Below, piece after piece: positions 1-10,593 of a stretch of 64,000 nucleotides of DNA. This stretch comes from Lachnospiraceae bacterium MD329 (GTDB taxonomy: Bacteria; Bacillota; Clostridia; UBA1381). Position numbers and translations under genes: made by a program. The notes below the pieces were generated by a model. The model ran no database searches. It worked only from the letters and a program-made list of their open reading frames with translations, and was not told the DNA's origin. Each line of letters begins with the position of its first letter. The stretch's first letter is position 1. The stretch lies in assembly GCA_010206265.1 (NCBI GenBank), contig VIQV01000023.1:213634-277633 (forward strand). Direction: 5' to 3'.

Positions 1-2545
1 CCTTACTGTAATCAGATAAAATCTGCAGTCTTGTTTTACCTTCCGCAAGGTAACGGCTGTCCAGTATGCCCTTTCTGGGAGCTTCGTCATTTTCTCCTCT
101 GCCTATTACCGCTCCTGCATTTGACAGCACATATTTGGCAGCTTCATTCGCCGAATATGTTTTCATATCAGGCACGACAAACGGATAATTTACCAGAGTA
201 TTGCCTTTCTTTGAAACAGCTGACGCATCATACTCACTAAGGCTTATATTGTCAGGCAAAATCATATCCTGCCACGTACTTACTATATTAGAATAACCGC
301 CTGCATTAAACGCGCCAAGCTCTTTTGAAACCTGTGCCGAATTATTCTTATCTGCTGAGAAATCACCTGTCCACAAAGCGCCTTCAACATTTTTTTCGTT
401 AGTCTTAACAGGACGCGCACCTACCGTGTTATCGTAGTTATTTACAGAATAGGAAAACACGCCTCCTGAATATGTTCTTCCCTGAAAATACTTATACGAA
501 CCATTCTTGGTAACATTACTGTTTGAACCGCCGGGTGCGCCGTTTCCACGAAGAACCACGTTATTTACCACATTATATTTTGTATTTGCGCCCATCCACT
601 CATAATTACAAATATCAAATGTGTATTTTGAGTTGGACACTACATTATTTCTTACATCAATGTATTCATTGTCACAGATACGCGGTGCTCTCTGTCCGCA
701 GTCTGCGATATAGTTACCGTAAAAACTTCCGTACTTGGGACCAAATATACCTGCATAGTTATGCTTACCTTTTTCGTGAGGCGTATTCCAATAAAGTCCT
801 TTTGAAATCATACAGTTAGACATTGTAATCTCTTGTCCGTATGCACGAAATCCCATATCTACTGCCCAGCACATTGACAAATGGTCAAGTACCACTCTCT
901 TGTTTGCTCCCTGAGCACTTAACGGGTCTGACTGATATGTATCACCTGCTTTTCTTACATTGCCTATACGGATACTGATATTACGAATTATAACATCGTG
1001 TACACTTGAAAGCGTAAGTCCATATCCCTTTAGCTGAATTCCTTCCCCAGGTGCAGTCTGACCTGCAATAGTTACATTAGAATCATCTTCTCCGCTCATT
1101 CGCAATGCGCGTCCAAGCGAAGTAAGGTCAATTGTTCCGCCCACGTCAAAGACTATTGTTCTTGCACCCGTCTTGTCCTCAACTGCCTCTTTAAGAGTAC
1201 CCGGTCCCGAAGCACCCAACGAGGTTACGTGTACTATGTATCCTCCTGCGCCTCCGCGAGTTTGTGTGCCGTAGCCCTGTGCCCCCGGAAAAGCTTTTAC
1301 TGCTGTACTTCTTCTCAAAACCACATTATATGTATGCGTCTGCGTCAAAGCGCCTGCCTTTATTACTGCTGTCATAGTAAGCGAATGTGAGCCCTCAGGA
1401 TAGTTTACCACCGTTCCGTCATTTGTGATATATGAAGTGTCGCTTGAAGTCCATTCAACAGTTGCTATAACAGTTCCGTCAGAAAGAGTAATTTCTGTCG
1501 GAAGATATATATCTCCTGTAGCCACCTTATCAGTAGAAACATCAAATCCAAGCGATTTTATCTGCTTTTCGGCATACATCATAAATTCTTCATCGCCCTC
1601 AGGATTTTCAAGCGGAGAAACTGTAACATAAAATTCCTTCGTCATAACAGTTTCTCCTACAAGTATTTCTGCGGTTAGCACCGCGCTTGCCTTTTTCTCA
1701 TTAAAACGCGGTCTTATTACTGTTGCAGTTCTGCCGTCTATTTTAACAACAGTTTCATTTGATGATGTCCAACTTGTAATAGTCACATCCTTTTGGACAT
1801 TATCATCATACTTACAGGTGTACTCACCTATAAGCTCAAAACTATCTGTAAGCGCATCAAAATTCACGGTATCATTTGTAATATCGCTGATTTTGATTTT
1901 ATTATTTATATATGATATCCACTCTTCATCAGTCTGCGGTGCAGACACATTGGACACAAATTTAATACCGTGTAAATTTATACCGTTTTCCGCGTATATT
2001 CTGACTGTTCCTTTTTCGAGATTATACGAAGCTGCAATCGGTGTACCCGGACAAGCCATCGTATTTCCGCCGACAATCAGATTCCTTTCTTCATTTGCAT
2101 TTGCGCTTGCCGCATACACAGTAACAACACCGCCGTATTGTGTTGTAAATTCCAAATACCTCGCCGGTGTTTTTCCGTTTTCTTCTAAATCTGGCATTCC
2201 GCTAAGTCTGATATATTTTTCAAACTTCTCATTATCAATTGTTTTATTGCTGTCCCTAACCTCAACTGATCTTGATGACGACGCATAGAGCGTAACTTTT
2301 CCTACCGTTACATTTGCATTATACGTCTTTGTTTCCAATGCATCTGCCTTAAATAAAAAGCTTTCATCTTCCTCACCGTATACCTCAGCTCCTATTTCGT
2401 CAGTATCGACTGCCTCAGCCGTATCAAGCTCCGTAAATGTATTATCTACAGGAAACTCTGTTTCAGCAAACGTAACAGGAACTGATGTAATCAACATTGC
2501 TGCTGATATGGCTGCCGCAAGCACCCGAAGAATTTTTCTATTCAT
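1..2545 (-). CDS. Secreted PL1-family pectate lyase (C-terminus beyond window)
   Basis: The frame is open from an ATG at 2545 to the window edge (848 codons, no stop), so the 3' end is missing. A strong AGGAGG-type site lies at about 2552-2563. Residues 1-27 form a signal peptide. Residues about 60-170 are a beta-rich module ending in an 'INLHGIKF' motif, similar to the C-terminus of the 1408-residue lyase at 6352. Two Ig-like segments follow, each with a 'WTSS' motif (about 175-400). The lyase domain starts near residue 415 with FPGAQGYG, then IVFDVGGTIDL and TIAGQTAPGEGI, the signatures of bacterial PL1 pectate lyases. Later motifs DHLSMCWAVD and RAPRICDN fit the parallel beta-helix. It should cleave extracellular pectate. 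It lies directly downstream of the transporter genes. Confidence 0.88.
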   Translation of the reverse strand, partial: MNRKILRVLAAAISAAMLITSVPVTFAETEFPVDNTFTELDTAEAVDTDEIGAEVYGEEDESFLFKADALETKTYNANVTVGKVTLYASSSRSVEVRDSNKTIDNEKFEKYIRLSGMPDLEENGKTPARYLEFTTQYGGVVTVYAASANANEERNLIVGGNTMACPGTPIAASYNLEKGTVRIYAENGINLHGIKFVSNVSAPQTDEEWISYINNKIKISDITNDTVNFDALTDSFELIGEYTCKYDDNVQKDVTITSWTSSNETVVKIDGRTATVIRPRFNEKKASAVLTAEILVGETVMTKEFYVTVSPLENPEGDEEFMMYAEKQIKSLGFDVSTDKVATGDIYLPTEITLSDGTVIATVEWTSSDTSYITNDGTVVNYPEGSHSLTMTAVIKAGALTQTHTYNVVLRRSTAVKAFPGAQGYGTQTRGGAGGYIVHVTSLGASGPGTLKEAVEDKTGARTIVFDVGGTIDLTSLGRALRMSGEDDSNVTIAGQTAPGEGIQLKGYGLTLSSVHDVIIRNISIRIGNVRKAGDTYQSDPLSAQGANKRVVLDHLSMCWAVDMGFRAYGQEITMSNCMISKGLYWNTPHEKGKHNYAGIFGPKYGSFYGNYIADCGQRAPRICDNEYIDVRNNVVSNSKYTFDICNYEWMGANTKYNVVNNVVLRGNGAPGGSNSNVTKNGSYKYFQGRTYSGGVFSYSVNNYDNTVGARPVKTNEKNVEGALWTGDFSADKNNSAQVSKELGAFNAGGYSNIVSTWQDMILPDNISLSEYDASAVSKKGNTLVNYPFVVPDMKTYSANEAAKYVLSNAGAVIGRGENDEAPRKGILDSRYLAEGKTRLQILSDYSK

Positions 2546-2635
2546 TAAAATAACCTCCTCCTGTTTGAAAATTCATTTTAGTGTGCTTATTACAGTTAAA
2601 TTAGCCCACAGATAATTTAATTATATTAAACACAC

Positions 2636-2667
2636 CGAGCCGAGTATTAAAAGTAATCCCCGGCTCG
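2636..2667 (-). terminator. Hairpin after the solute-binding protein gene
   Basis: A 7-bp GC-rich inverted repeat (CGAGCCG / CGGCTCG) lies between the binding-protein stop at 2687 and the next lyase start. The T-rich side on the minus strand is short, so it may act as a transcript-end stabiliser or partial terminator that sets the ratio of the binding protein to the downstream lyase. A T run on the plus-strand side has no plus-strand gene to serve. Confidence 0.5.
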
Positions 2668-2686
2668 TATGTTTTTTCAATTTTAA

Positions 2687-4270
2687 TTATTGAACCTCTG
2701 CCTTTGTTCTCTCATAAACTGTCTTCTGAAGTTCTACAAATTCATCAAGACCAACCTTCTTTAAGTCGCTTAAATATGCTTCCCAGTCAGCGTCGCTTGC
2801 AGGGTCGCTTTCTCCCATAAAGAAACGTGCCATATATTCATCACGTTTTGAGTTAAGCGCTGTTTCAAGGTCTGTATATCTCTTTTCCTCGTCCTCGGTA
2901 TATCTCATCGGGAACTCATCAAAGTAATAATACTTATCATTTGCCATATAAGCATCATAAAGCTTTTCAATCTGATTGCCTCTTAACTCTTCAAACAGTT
3001 TCGGATACTTATTAAACGTATATGTAAGCGTACCATATTCTCTGTTAATTTTCTTGCCTTCAGGATTATCTTTTTCGTGATACCATCCATCTGCAACTTC
3101 AGGCTTGCCGTCAACCATATTATAGCTTTCGCCTTCAACTCCATATGATGTAAACAACTGACCTTCATCTGTCGCGCACCAGTCATAATATTTTAAAAGT
3201 GCATCAAATCTTTCAGTATCTGCACCAAGTTCCGCACTGAATGCAGGTCCCCAGTTTGAATACAGTGGGTCTTTTTTATAAATTGTACCCTTATCAGGAT
3301 AAGCAGTCACCATATTGCCTGCCCAATCCCAGTTTGCGCCTGTATTACCATTTACATTTGTTTTATTGTTAAAAGTATCTGTATTATACACATAGTTATA
3401 GGTAATAAACGCATTATTCTGAGCACAGCGTGTATAGAAGTTATCCTTTTCAATTGATAAAATTTCCTTATCAATCAAACCCTCTTTATACAGACTGTTT
3501 ACAAACTTATACATTTCTCTTGCATTATCCGAAGCCATCGCATAAGGAACAAACTCATTTGTTACAGGGTCAATACAAGACTGAGTCTGCAAAATCAGTT
3601 CAGGTATCCAGAACATCTGGAAGAAACCTGTAAGTGAGCTTTTCTTCTGACCGTTTGATGAAATAACGATATTATCAGGGTACTGAGCCTTAATCTTTTT
3701 ACAAGCCTCAACAAATTCATCCGCTGTTTTCGGGAATGAAATATTTAACGCATCAAAGATATCTTTTCTGTAAAGCCAGCACATCTGAACTTTTTCCTGT
3801 CTTACTGTAGGCAGATAATAAAGATTTCCATCTGAGTTTGACGCCAGTGATACTACCTTATCAAGATTATCACCCCAAAGCGCACACCAATTCGGAAGTT
3901 TTGTATAATCTATAGGTGCAAGATAACCTTCATTGCCCCACGCTTTATAGTTCATTTCCTTACCGCCGATAGTTACATCGGGAGAATCTCCTGTAGCAAA
4001 ATAAGTATTCGTCTTTGTTTCCCAGTCTGTTCTTGGAATTCTGTCATAGACAAACTTTATACCAAAATTATCACGGATATAATTATTGAATAACGTATCC
4101 TCCTGTGTCGGATACTCATTATCATCCTGTGTATACATATTCAATGTATATGAGTAAATTTTGTTGCCGTTTTCATCAACTGTTTCTGTCTTTTGCTTTC
4201 CGCAGGACGCAAGCATAGGAACTGCCATTGCCGCTGCTAAAGATAGAGCTATAACTTTGTTTAATCTCAT
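2687..4270 (-). CDS. Extracellular solute-binding lipoprotein of a carbohydrate ABC importer
   Basis: This 527-residue protein begins with a lipoprotein signal; the lipobox LASC places the lipidated cysteine at residue 23. The length and the aromatic-rich sequence fit the large LplA/YtcQ-type binding proteins used for big oligosaccharides. It is followed upstream on the same strand by two permeases, as in Bacillus subtilis lplABC, ytcQ-yteP-ytcP and yesOPQ, which import pectin-derived fragments. Flanking pectate lyases suggest oligogalacturonides or rhamnogalacturonan fragments as ligand; this is inference from context. It would be anchored on the outer face of the membrane. Confidence 0.9.
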   Translation of the reverse strand: MRLNKVIALSLAAAMAVPMLASCGKQKTETVDENGNKIYSYTLNMYTQDDNEYPTQEDTLFNNYIRDNFGIKFVYDRIPRTDWETKTNTYFATGDSPDVTIGGKEMNYKAWGNEGYLAPIDYTKLPNWCALWGDNLDKVVSLASNSDGNLYYLPTVRQEKVQMCWLYRKDIFDALNISFPKTADEFVEACKKIKAQYPDNIVISSNGQKKSSLTGFFQMFWIPELILQTQSCIDPVTNEFVPYAMASDNAREMYKFVNSLYKEGLIDKEILSIEKDNFYTRCAQNNAFITYNYVYNTDTFNNKTNVNGNTGANWDWAGNMVTAYPDKGTIYKKDPLYSNWGPAFSAELGADTERFDALLKYYDWCATDEGQLFTSYGVEGESYNMVDGKPEVADGWYHEKDNPEGKKINREYGTLTYTFNKYPKLFEELRGNQIEKLYDAYMANDKYYYFDEFPMRYTEDEEKRYTDLETALNSKRDEYMARFFMGESDPASDADWEAYLSDLKKVGLDEFVELQKTVYERTKAEVQ

Positions 4271-4302
4271 TTTTCTTCTCCTTTTAAATTAACTTGATTT
4301 TA

Positions 4303-5199
4303 TTAACCTTTTACAGAACCTACCATTACACCCTTTACAAAATACTTCTGAATAAACGGATATACCGCAAGCATTGGAAGGATTGATAGGAACAATGTTG
4401 CATATTTTAAGCTTACAGAATTTGTAGTCTGAGCCGTCATCATTGACGTATCACCCATTGCTGCAAGTTCTGCCGCCATTTGATTCTGCATTATAATCTG
4501 ACGTATGATAAGCTGCAGCGGGAATTTTGTATCAGACTGCAAATACAGCATAGCATTAAACCACTGATTCCACATTGATACGCCGTAGAACAAACCTACT
4601 GTTGCAAGCGCTGCCTTTGACAATGGCAGCATAATTCTCCAGAAAATTGTAAGCTCATTGGCTCCGTCTATAAATGCTGCCTCCTCCAAATCAATAGGAA
4701 TTCCCTCGAAGAAAGAACGCATAACTACGAGGTTATATGTAGATATCGCAGTTGGCAACACCAATGCCCACATACTATCCATAAGTCCGAGTCCTTTTAC
4801 TACCAAGTAGTTCGGGATAATACCTGCATTAAAGAACATTGTAAATATTACAATCTTTGAGAAAAATCCCTTAAAAGCTACCCTGTCCTTTGAACGCGAC
4901 AGCGGATATGCCATCGTAGTCGTCATAAACAGCGACACAACTGTATACACAACCGTGTATATAACCGAGTTTATAAATGAACGCGGAATTGTTCCTGCTT
5001 TCATAATTACCTTATATGCTTCAAGGTTGAACTCCACCGGAAGGAAGAATACGCGTCCGCTCTCATATGCCGTTGTTGATGAAACAGATACCGAGAATAT
5101 GTAAATAATCGGATAAAGCGTTACAATCAGCAACAGGATTAGCGACACATATATTATGACGTCAAGAACTTTTGACGATATTGATTTATCCTGTACCAT
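4303..5199 (-). CDS. Carbohydrate ABC transporter permease, MalG/LplC type
   Basis: The 298-residue membrane protein has about six hydrophobic segments and the permease EAA loop near residues 175-195 (EEAAFIDGANE followed by a LPLSK ending), the surface that docks the ATPase. The C-terminus KYFVKGVMVGSVKG is typical of the YtcP/LplC subfamily. It lies 13 bases after the partner permease at 5213 and before the binding protein, so the three genes form one transcript. No ATP-binding gene is present, as in other members of this subfamily that share a housekeeping MsmX-type ATPase. Confidence 0.92.
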   Translation of the reverse strand: MVQDKSISSKVLDVIIYVSLILLLIVTLYPIIYIFSVSVSSTTAYESGRVFFLPVEFNLEAYKVIMKAGTIPRSFINSVIYTVVYTVVSLFMTTTMAYPLSRSKDRVAFKGFFSKIVIFTMFFNAGIIPNYLVVKGLGLMDSMWALVLPTAISTYNLVVMRSFFEGIPIDLEEAAFIDGANELTIFWRIMLPLSKAALATVGLFYGVSMWNQWFNAMLYLQSDTKFPLQLIIRQIIMQNQMAAELAAMGDTSMMTAQTTNSVSLKYATLFLSILPMLAVYPFIQKYFVKGVMVGSVKG

Positions 5200-5212
5200 T
5201 CTGTTCCCTCCT

Positions 5213-6226
5213 TTACCACAAGCTTGTATCTGTCAGTTTCTTCGAAACCAAGTTTGCTATAATAACAAGCAATACGTTAATTCCGGAATTAAACAGACCG
5301 ATTGCAGCTGAATAGTCAAATTCACCCTTGCCTATACCAAGATTATAGATATATGTACTCAAAATCTGTGATTTGGGGTAAGTTACCTCTCTTTGCAGCA
5401 ACAGTGCTTTATCAGAACCAAGCGACATTATTTTACCAATCTGCATAACAAGCAAAAGAACTATCGTCGGTTTTATAAGCTGTACTGATATATACCACAT
5501 CTTCTGTACTCTTGTTGCTCCGTCAATTGTCGCAGCCTCATAAAGTTCCTGATCAACTCCTGACAATGCCGCAATATAAACGATAGCGCTCCAGCCTATT
5601 CCCTGCCATACATCAGATGCTATATAAATCGTTCTGAAACATTCAGTTTTATCAAGGAAGGATATACCGTTTTTAATAAGTCCGAGTTTCAATAATATCT
5701 GGTTTACAATACCTTCATTCATATAACTGCCTGCACTTGACGGTGTACCCTGAGATGAAAGAAACAGTGTAAGCATACCTGCTACTGCTGCGACTGATAC
5801 AAAGTGCGGCAGATATGATACTGTCTGAACAACTTTCTTAAATTTCAGAGAACGAAGTTCGTTTATAAACAGTGCCAGTATAATCGCCAGCGGAAACAGC
5901 CATATAATATGTAACAAACTCAAAGCTATTGTATTCCATATATATCGCCATACATCGGGTGTATTTAAAAAACGTACAAAATGTCCGAACCCTGCATAGT
6001 CCATCCATGGACTTCCAATTACACCCAGTCTTGAACTATAGTCCTTAAACGCAATCAGCAAACCGCCAATAGGAATATACTGGAATATGATAAAATATAT
6101 CAATCCCGGCAACATAATAAGCATTAAAAACTTACCCTTTCTTGCCTTATTTAATTCCTTTTTAAACCATTCCGAAGCACCAAGCTTTGGTTCAGCGGCT
6201 GCAATATTATTTTTCCTTTTCGCCAT
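5213..6226 (-). CDS. Carbohydrate ABC transporter permease, MalF/LplB type
   Basis: This 337-residue integral membrane protein has a cytoplasmic N-terminus and multiple membrane spans. Its EAA loop reads YEAATIDGATRVQKMWY near residues 230-250. It matches the LplB/YteP/YesP subfamily and pairs with the permease at 4303 to form the channel. A ribosome site AGGGGAGG precedes the ATG. A 125-base AT-rich gap separates it from the upstream lyase; a weak TAGAAT box there could give the transporter its own start point. Confidence 0.92.
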   Translation of the reverse strand: MAKRKNNIAAAEPKLGASEWFKKELNKARKGKFLMLIMLPGLIYFIIFQYIPIGGLLIAFKDYSSRLGVIGSPWMDYAGFGHFVRFLNTPDVWRYIWNTIALSLLHIIWLFPLAIILALFINELRSLKFKKVVQTVSYLPHFVSVAAVAGMLTLFLSSQGTPSSAGSYMNEGIVNQILLKLGLIKNGISFLDKTECFRTIYIASDVWQGIGWSAIVYIAALSGVDQELYEAATIDGATRVQKMWYISVQLIKPTIVLLLVMQIGKIMSLGSDKALLLQREVTYPKSQILSTYIYNLGIGKGEFDYSAAIGLFNSGINVLLVIIANLVSKKLTDTSLW

Positions 6227-6351
6227 AAAGCTACCTCCCCTTTGTTAATTCTATATATATTCTACAACAGTTCGCTTTAAAAATAAAGCTTTTTGTACAA
6301 AGTGAGCAAAAATTCAAGACTTTTTTCCTGTTTTACTATTTTTTTGTCCTA

Positions 6352-9300
6352 TTAATTTACTGTTTCCAATCTTTTGGCAAAAACCTCAATTCCGTATACA
6401 TCAACTCCTGCATTTGCACTTATCTTAATAGTCCCTGCACTTCCATTATATTTATGCACGGCTGCGCTGCCCTCTACTTCTGCCCAGCCGATTGAATTAA
6501 ACGGCAGTATGTGATCATTGCCGTCATTCAGCACAAGACTTCTGACTTCCTCTTTATTTGCTGATACTGCATAAACTCTGATTTCACATTCACCTGATAC
6601 AGGAAATTCTACTGACGTTGCAGGTTTTGATAATCTTACCTTTCCCATAAAGTTAATACCTGCAACCTTCTTTGCCTTAGTCAGTGTTTCAGCAGAGGCT
6701 CCGCTTATTGTCATTCCTTCATACCCCTCGACATTTTCAAACGTATACATTTTCTTTTCAGAAACTATTTTATACTCATCCTGTCTTGGAATTACAGAAA
6801 TATCATCAATATAATATTTACCTTCTGCACGCGATAAAGGCTCAAAGTAAACAGCTTTTGTAACAGGCGTTTTCTTCTCTGTATTTATTTGTGTTCTGAA
6901 ATGACTGTCCTTTGGTATTGCAATATCAGAAACCACACCATCAACAGTAAGCTTACAGCTTAAATCCATTGTATCTGCGTCAACTCCTACACGCATTACA
7001 ATATTATAGAAAGTATCCTTTTCCCAGTTTCCGATTTCATTACCATTAGCATCTTTTATTTTATTATCATTGTCAAATGTAATCTTATACGCTGTATTTG
7101 CATCGCCAGTCTGCAAATATACGTTCATTGCAGGCTCTTCACCTGTCAGCAGAATATTCGCAGACATTTCCGGAACATATTCATCATTCATTAAATATTC
7201 ACGGAACACATATCTATCTCCCGTATATTCATCACCCGGCGCAAGCAGCAGCTTGCCTCCTGCGTTTTCACCAATTTCATCATTCGCCCACAAAGGCTTT
7301 AATACGTTCATTTCCTGAGACTGCCAGCACCAGTCAAGACCGTATTCAAAATTCCACCTGTAAACATTATTTCCCTGTTCGTCCAAACTGCTGTTATCAA
7401 TTCCAATCCAGCCTGTATCAGGAGGATTGCCCTCACCTCCTACAGACGCAAAGCCAAGATAATATTCTTCACCCAGCAAGCTTACATCAATTGAGTTTAA
7501 AAGCTTTTTGGTCTGATAAACAGTAGCTCCGTTTTCCGTCTGATAAATATTAAGCATATTGCCGCTCTTTTCGGCTATAAAGTAAAGATTTTGCCCCGAC
7601 AAGCCTTCAGCAGTATCAATACTCATATCTTCGCCCTTTACAGTACGTGATTTTAAGCTATACGATACAGCTCCTTCAGCCTGTTCACCTCCGAAGAAAT
7701 AGCTTTCGCTGTCAGCATCAAGAGATTTCCTCATCATTATTCCAAACTGTTTACCCGCTTGCATTCTGCTGCGATAATAAATTCTGCTGTCACCGCTGAA
7801 TTTCTGATACAAATATCCGCATTTATCAGACGTTCCTCCTATATTGCCGTCAAGACCTGCAATTTTATATGTATAATCATCTGTTACTGATACATACGTC
7901 TTTATATCCTCTTTTGAGGCGCCTATATCACAAAGCTGCCACGGCTTAGCATCAGCGCTTACAAATACATTCACCGTATCCGAGGCAGACCTATAATTAC
8001 TATCAAAGCACATAACTGTTATTTCGCCCTGCTGAGCATTTATAAAGGATAACGGAATATCAATCGTTTCACCGTTCTCATTTACATTAAGACCTGTTAC
8101 TTCAGATATTATTTCCCCGTTAAACAACACTGTGGCGTCAGTCACGGTACTTCCTGCCTGTGCCTGAATAGTTACTCTTATATTTTCATTAAATCCGATA
8201 CGCGAATTTTCTTCTATATTATCTATAGTAATTACCGGAGTTGTTTTCTCCGTTACAACCTTCCACGGAACAAATGCAGTATAAGGTTTCTCCTCCGGAT
8301 TTATTATATATGTACCTGCAGTCGGGTCAGTACCTTTATAGTCATAACCGTTTTCAGAGAGCTTATCCCATTGAGCAAGATTTTTTGCCGCATATAAATC
8401 TGCGTGACCGTTATTTACAGAAATTTTAATGTATCTGTATCCTTTATCATCTTTTTCCGACAATTCGGCATTACTTTTTTTACCGTATCTGATTACACGC
8501 TTAAAACTGTCGTTATACCCTGCCGCAATTACAAAATCGTCTGTATATATTCCTGTATAGCAATTTTTAGCAAGATTAGGTATATCTTCAAGCGTCCCTA
8601 CAATTTCAAAATCTCCCGAAACCGCCTGAGATACTTGCTCTGGATAATTTGACACCTCTACCGCAGCAGGTACAATTCTGACACTGTTATCAGCATATGT
8701 AAGCTTTGCCGACAGAATATTCATTCCATCTTCCGTTTCAGCGTCAATTGAAGAAAAAAGTCCTGCTCCTTCTATCGGTTTCATTCCTTCCATACTATCC
8801 CAGACAAACACTCGCTTTTGGTTGCTGGACACCTCAGGCATTTCAAAATCTTCTTTATAAACACTTTGCTTTACTTCCTGCAATACGCCGTTCCGGTAGC
8901 CTGCCGCAATTATCGTATTTCCATTCTCCACTCCTGAAAGCGCCTGTTCACTTGCCTCTCCAAGATACATATTATCTCTGTAAAATTCCACTTTTACAGC
9001 TCCCGAAGTATTTACGGATAATTTACTTCCATTTTTAATTACCGCATTGCAGCTATCTGTATATGGAGAAATTAAATCTTCACCGTAAATTTCCAGCCAA
9101 GTATAGCTGTCAGGTCCCAAGTTAAGCGAATCATACGGATTAGTCTTATCCAGACCCATTTTATCCTCCCAGACATCAGGGATACCATCGCCATCTGTAT
9201 CAAAATCTGTCGTGCGAGTTTCACTTTCCCATATAGGATAACCGCGCCAATCATATAAACTCTCCTGCCCCTTCGGAATACCGTCCACAGGGTCATCTAC

Positions 9301-10578
9301 AAGATATACACTGCCGCCGCTTCCGTGTTCTGGGGCTGTACGATGTATAACGTTATCTATAATTCGCGCGTCTACTAAATCTTGTTTCGGTAAAGTTGCT
9401 CCGACATCTGATATTACGTCTGAATAAGCCTCCTGAGCGGATACTACTGTTTTGTTGTACAGATATGAAGTATTTCTAAGCTCATCAAGCTTATTATAGC
9501 TTATACCTTTCATACCAAGATATACTCCCGCACCTCTGTCTATCTGCCAGTTCTCGGAATTTACAGCAGCAGCCTCCTCACTGTCATCATCAACATAGTT
9601 ACCGTTTGCATAAATATCGCCAGACCATTTCTGCTGATATTTATTTCCTGGAGAAAGCTCAAAAATCCTTGCGCGCTTATTAGCAGGTGTAGCAGGTCCA
9701 TACTTATAATAATTATTAACCAAATTAACATTGGCTCCGTTCTCCGCGCCATATCCTGCTTTATCTCCCCAGTTATAAATTATATTGTTCCACATATCTA
9801 CAACTGTATCACTATCTGTATAACCGGGTGTCATAGAAACAGTTTCACTTGTACCGATTTTAGGATTACGGCTTTTATGCGACGCAATAATATTATGGTG
9901 CATTGAAACATTCACTCCGCCCCATATACCTGCATAGCTATGCTCGCCTTTACCGTGAATAGAGTTGTTAAGGGCCTCCGAAACTATACAACGCTGAACC
10001 GTTATATTTTCACCGCCGATAATTGATAAATTCTCATCAGTTCCCCAGCTAATACTGCAATGGTCAAGAATAATATCTTTTGCACCTATAGGAATACTGA
10101 AACCATCCTGTGTTATTGTATCACTTCCGTCTGCAAGCTTTGCTCCGGGACGAAAACGCAGATACCGCATAATTATATTTTGTCCGTTTATTTTAACGCT
10201 GTTTCCGCGAAAACATATACCGTCCCCAGGCGCGGTATGTCCCATAATTGTAATATTATTATGCTCAATTGATACACGTGACTCTAAATCAATCATTCCT
10301 GAAACATCAAACACAACAATTCTGTTTCCTTTTGATACTGCATCACGAAATGACCCTTCTCCGCTGTCGTTAAGATTTGTAACGTGATAAACCTCTATAT
10401 CATTACCGCTTTGCAGAGCCCTCCTTGCACCAAGAGCAGACATTCCTCCGCCCGCAGCACCTGGAAATGCCATCCCGATTGTTAAAGAGTTTCGCACATT
10501 TTCAACATCTGCAAACGCCGTATGAACTGATATTGCCGTCAATGCCGCAAGCACAACTGCCGTAATCCTCTTTTTCAT
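6352..10578 (-). CDS. Very large secreted multidomain PL1 pectate lyase
   Basis: I start at the ATG at 10578 (1408 residues) because GGTGA sits six bases upstream; an in-frame TTG six bases earlier falls inside that site. Residues 1-24 are a signal peptide. The PL1 beta-helix spans about 30-440: FPGAAGGG, YHVTNLNDSGEGSFRDA, IVFDVSGMIDLES, GHTAPGDGICFRG, LDHCSISWGTDE and HHNIIASHKSRNP. Then comes an acidic DTDGDGIPDVWE calcium-type motif, a 'VFVWDSMEGMKPI' motif near 590, several beta-sandwich-like regions, and a C-terminal module ending DVYGIEVF. The C-terminal module resembles the N-terminal module of the lyase at 1-2545 and may bind pectin. It is 9 bases downstream of uxaC, presumably cotranscribed. 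Confidence 0.9.
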   Translation of the reverse strand: MKKRITAVVLAALTAISVHTAFADVENVRNSLTIGMAFPGAAGGGMSALGARRALQSGNDIEVYHVTNLNDSGEGSFRDAVSKGNRIVVFDVSGMIDLESRVSIEHNNITIMGHTAPGDGICFRGNSVKINGQNIIMRYLRFRPGAKLADGSDTITQDGFSIPIGAKDIILDHCSISWGTDENLSIIGGENITVQRCIVSEALNNSIHGKGEHSYAGIWGGVNVSMHHNIIASHKSRNPKIGTSETVSMTPGYTDSDTVVDMWNNIIYNWGDKAGYGAENGANVNLVNNYYKYGPATPANKRARIFELSPGNKYQQKWSGDIYANGNYVDDDSEEAAAVNSENWQIDRGAGVYLGMKGISYNKLDELRNTSYLYNKTVVSAQEAYSDVISDVGATLPKQDLVDARIIDNVIHRTAPEHGSGGSVYLVDDPVDGIPKGQESLYDWRGYPIWESETRTTDFDTDGDGIPDVWEDKMGLDKTNPYDSLNLGPDSYTWLEIYGEDLISPYTDSCNAVIKNGSKLSVNTSGAVKVEFYRDNMYLGEASEQALSGVENGNTIIAAGYRNGVLQEVKQSVYKEDFEMPEVSSNQKRVFVWDSMEGMKPIEGAGLFSSIDAETEDGMNILSAKLTYADNSVRIVPAAVEVSNYPEQVSQAVSGDFEIVGTLEDIPNLAKNCYTGIYTDDFVIAAGYNDSFKRVIRYGKKSNAELSEKDDKGYRYIKISVNNGHADLYAAKNLAQWDKLSENGYDYKGTDPTAGTYIINPEEKPYTAFVPWKVVTEKTTPVITIDNIEENSRIGFNENIRVTIQAQAGSTVTDATVLFNGEIISEVTGLNVNENGETIDIPLSFINAQQGEITVMCFDSNYRSASDTVNVFVSADAKPWQLCDIGASKEDIKTYVSVTDDYTYKIAGLDGNIGGTSDKCGYLYQKFSGDSRIYYRSRMQAGKQFGIMMRKSLDADSESYFFGGEQAEGAVSYSLKSRTVKGEDMSIDTAEGLSGQNLYFIAEKSGNMLNIYQTENGATVYQTKKLLNSIDVSLLGEEYYLGFASVGGEGNPPDTGWIGIDNSSLDEQGNNVYRWNFEYGLDWCWQSQEMNVLKPLWANDEIGENAGGKLLLAPGDEYTGDRYVFREYLMNDEYVPEMSANILLTGEEPAMNVYLQTGDANTAYKITFDNDNKIKDANGNEIGNWEKDTFYNIVMRVGVDADTMDLSCKLTVDGVVSDIAIPKDSHFRTQINTEKKTPVTKAVYFEPLSRAEGKYYIDDISVIPRQDEYKIVSEKKMYTFENVEGYEGMTISGASAETLTKAKKVAGINFMGKVRLSKPATSVEFPVSGECEIRVYAVSANKEEVRSLVLNDGNDHILPFNSIGWAEVEGSAAVHKYNGSAGTIKISANAGVDVYGIEVFAKRLETVN

Positions 10579-10593
10579 TACCAATCACCTCAT

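Noticed and set aside
7070..9038. Several plus-strand frames of 60-142 codons across the large lyase gene
   Set aside because: They are antisense shadows of a coding sequence with clear domains, and lack ribosome sites.
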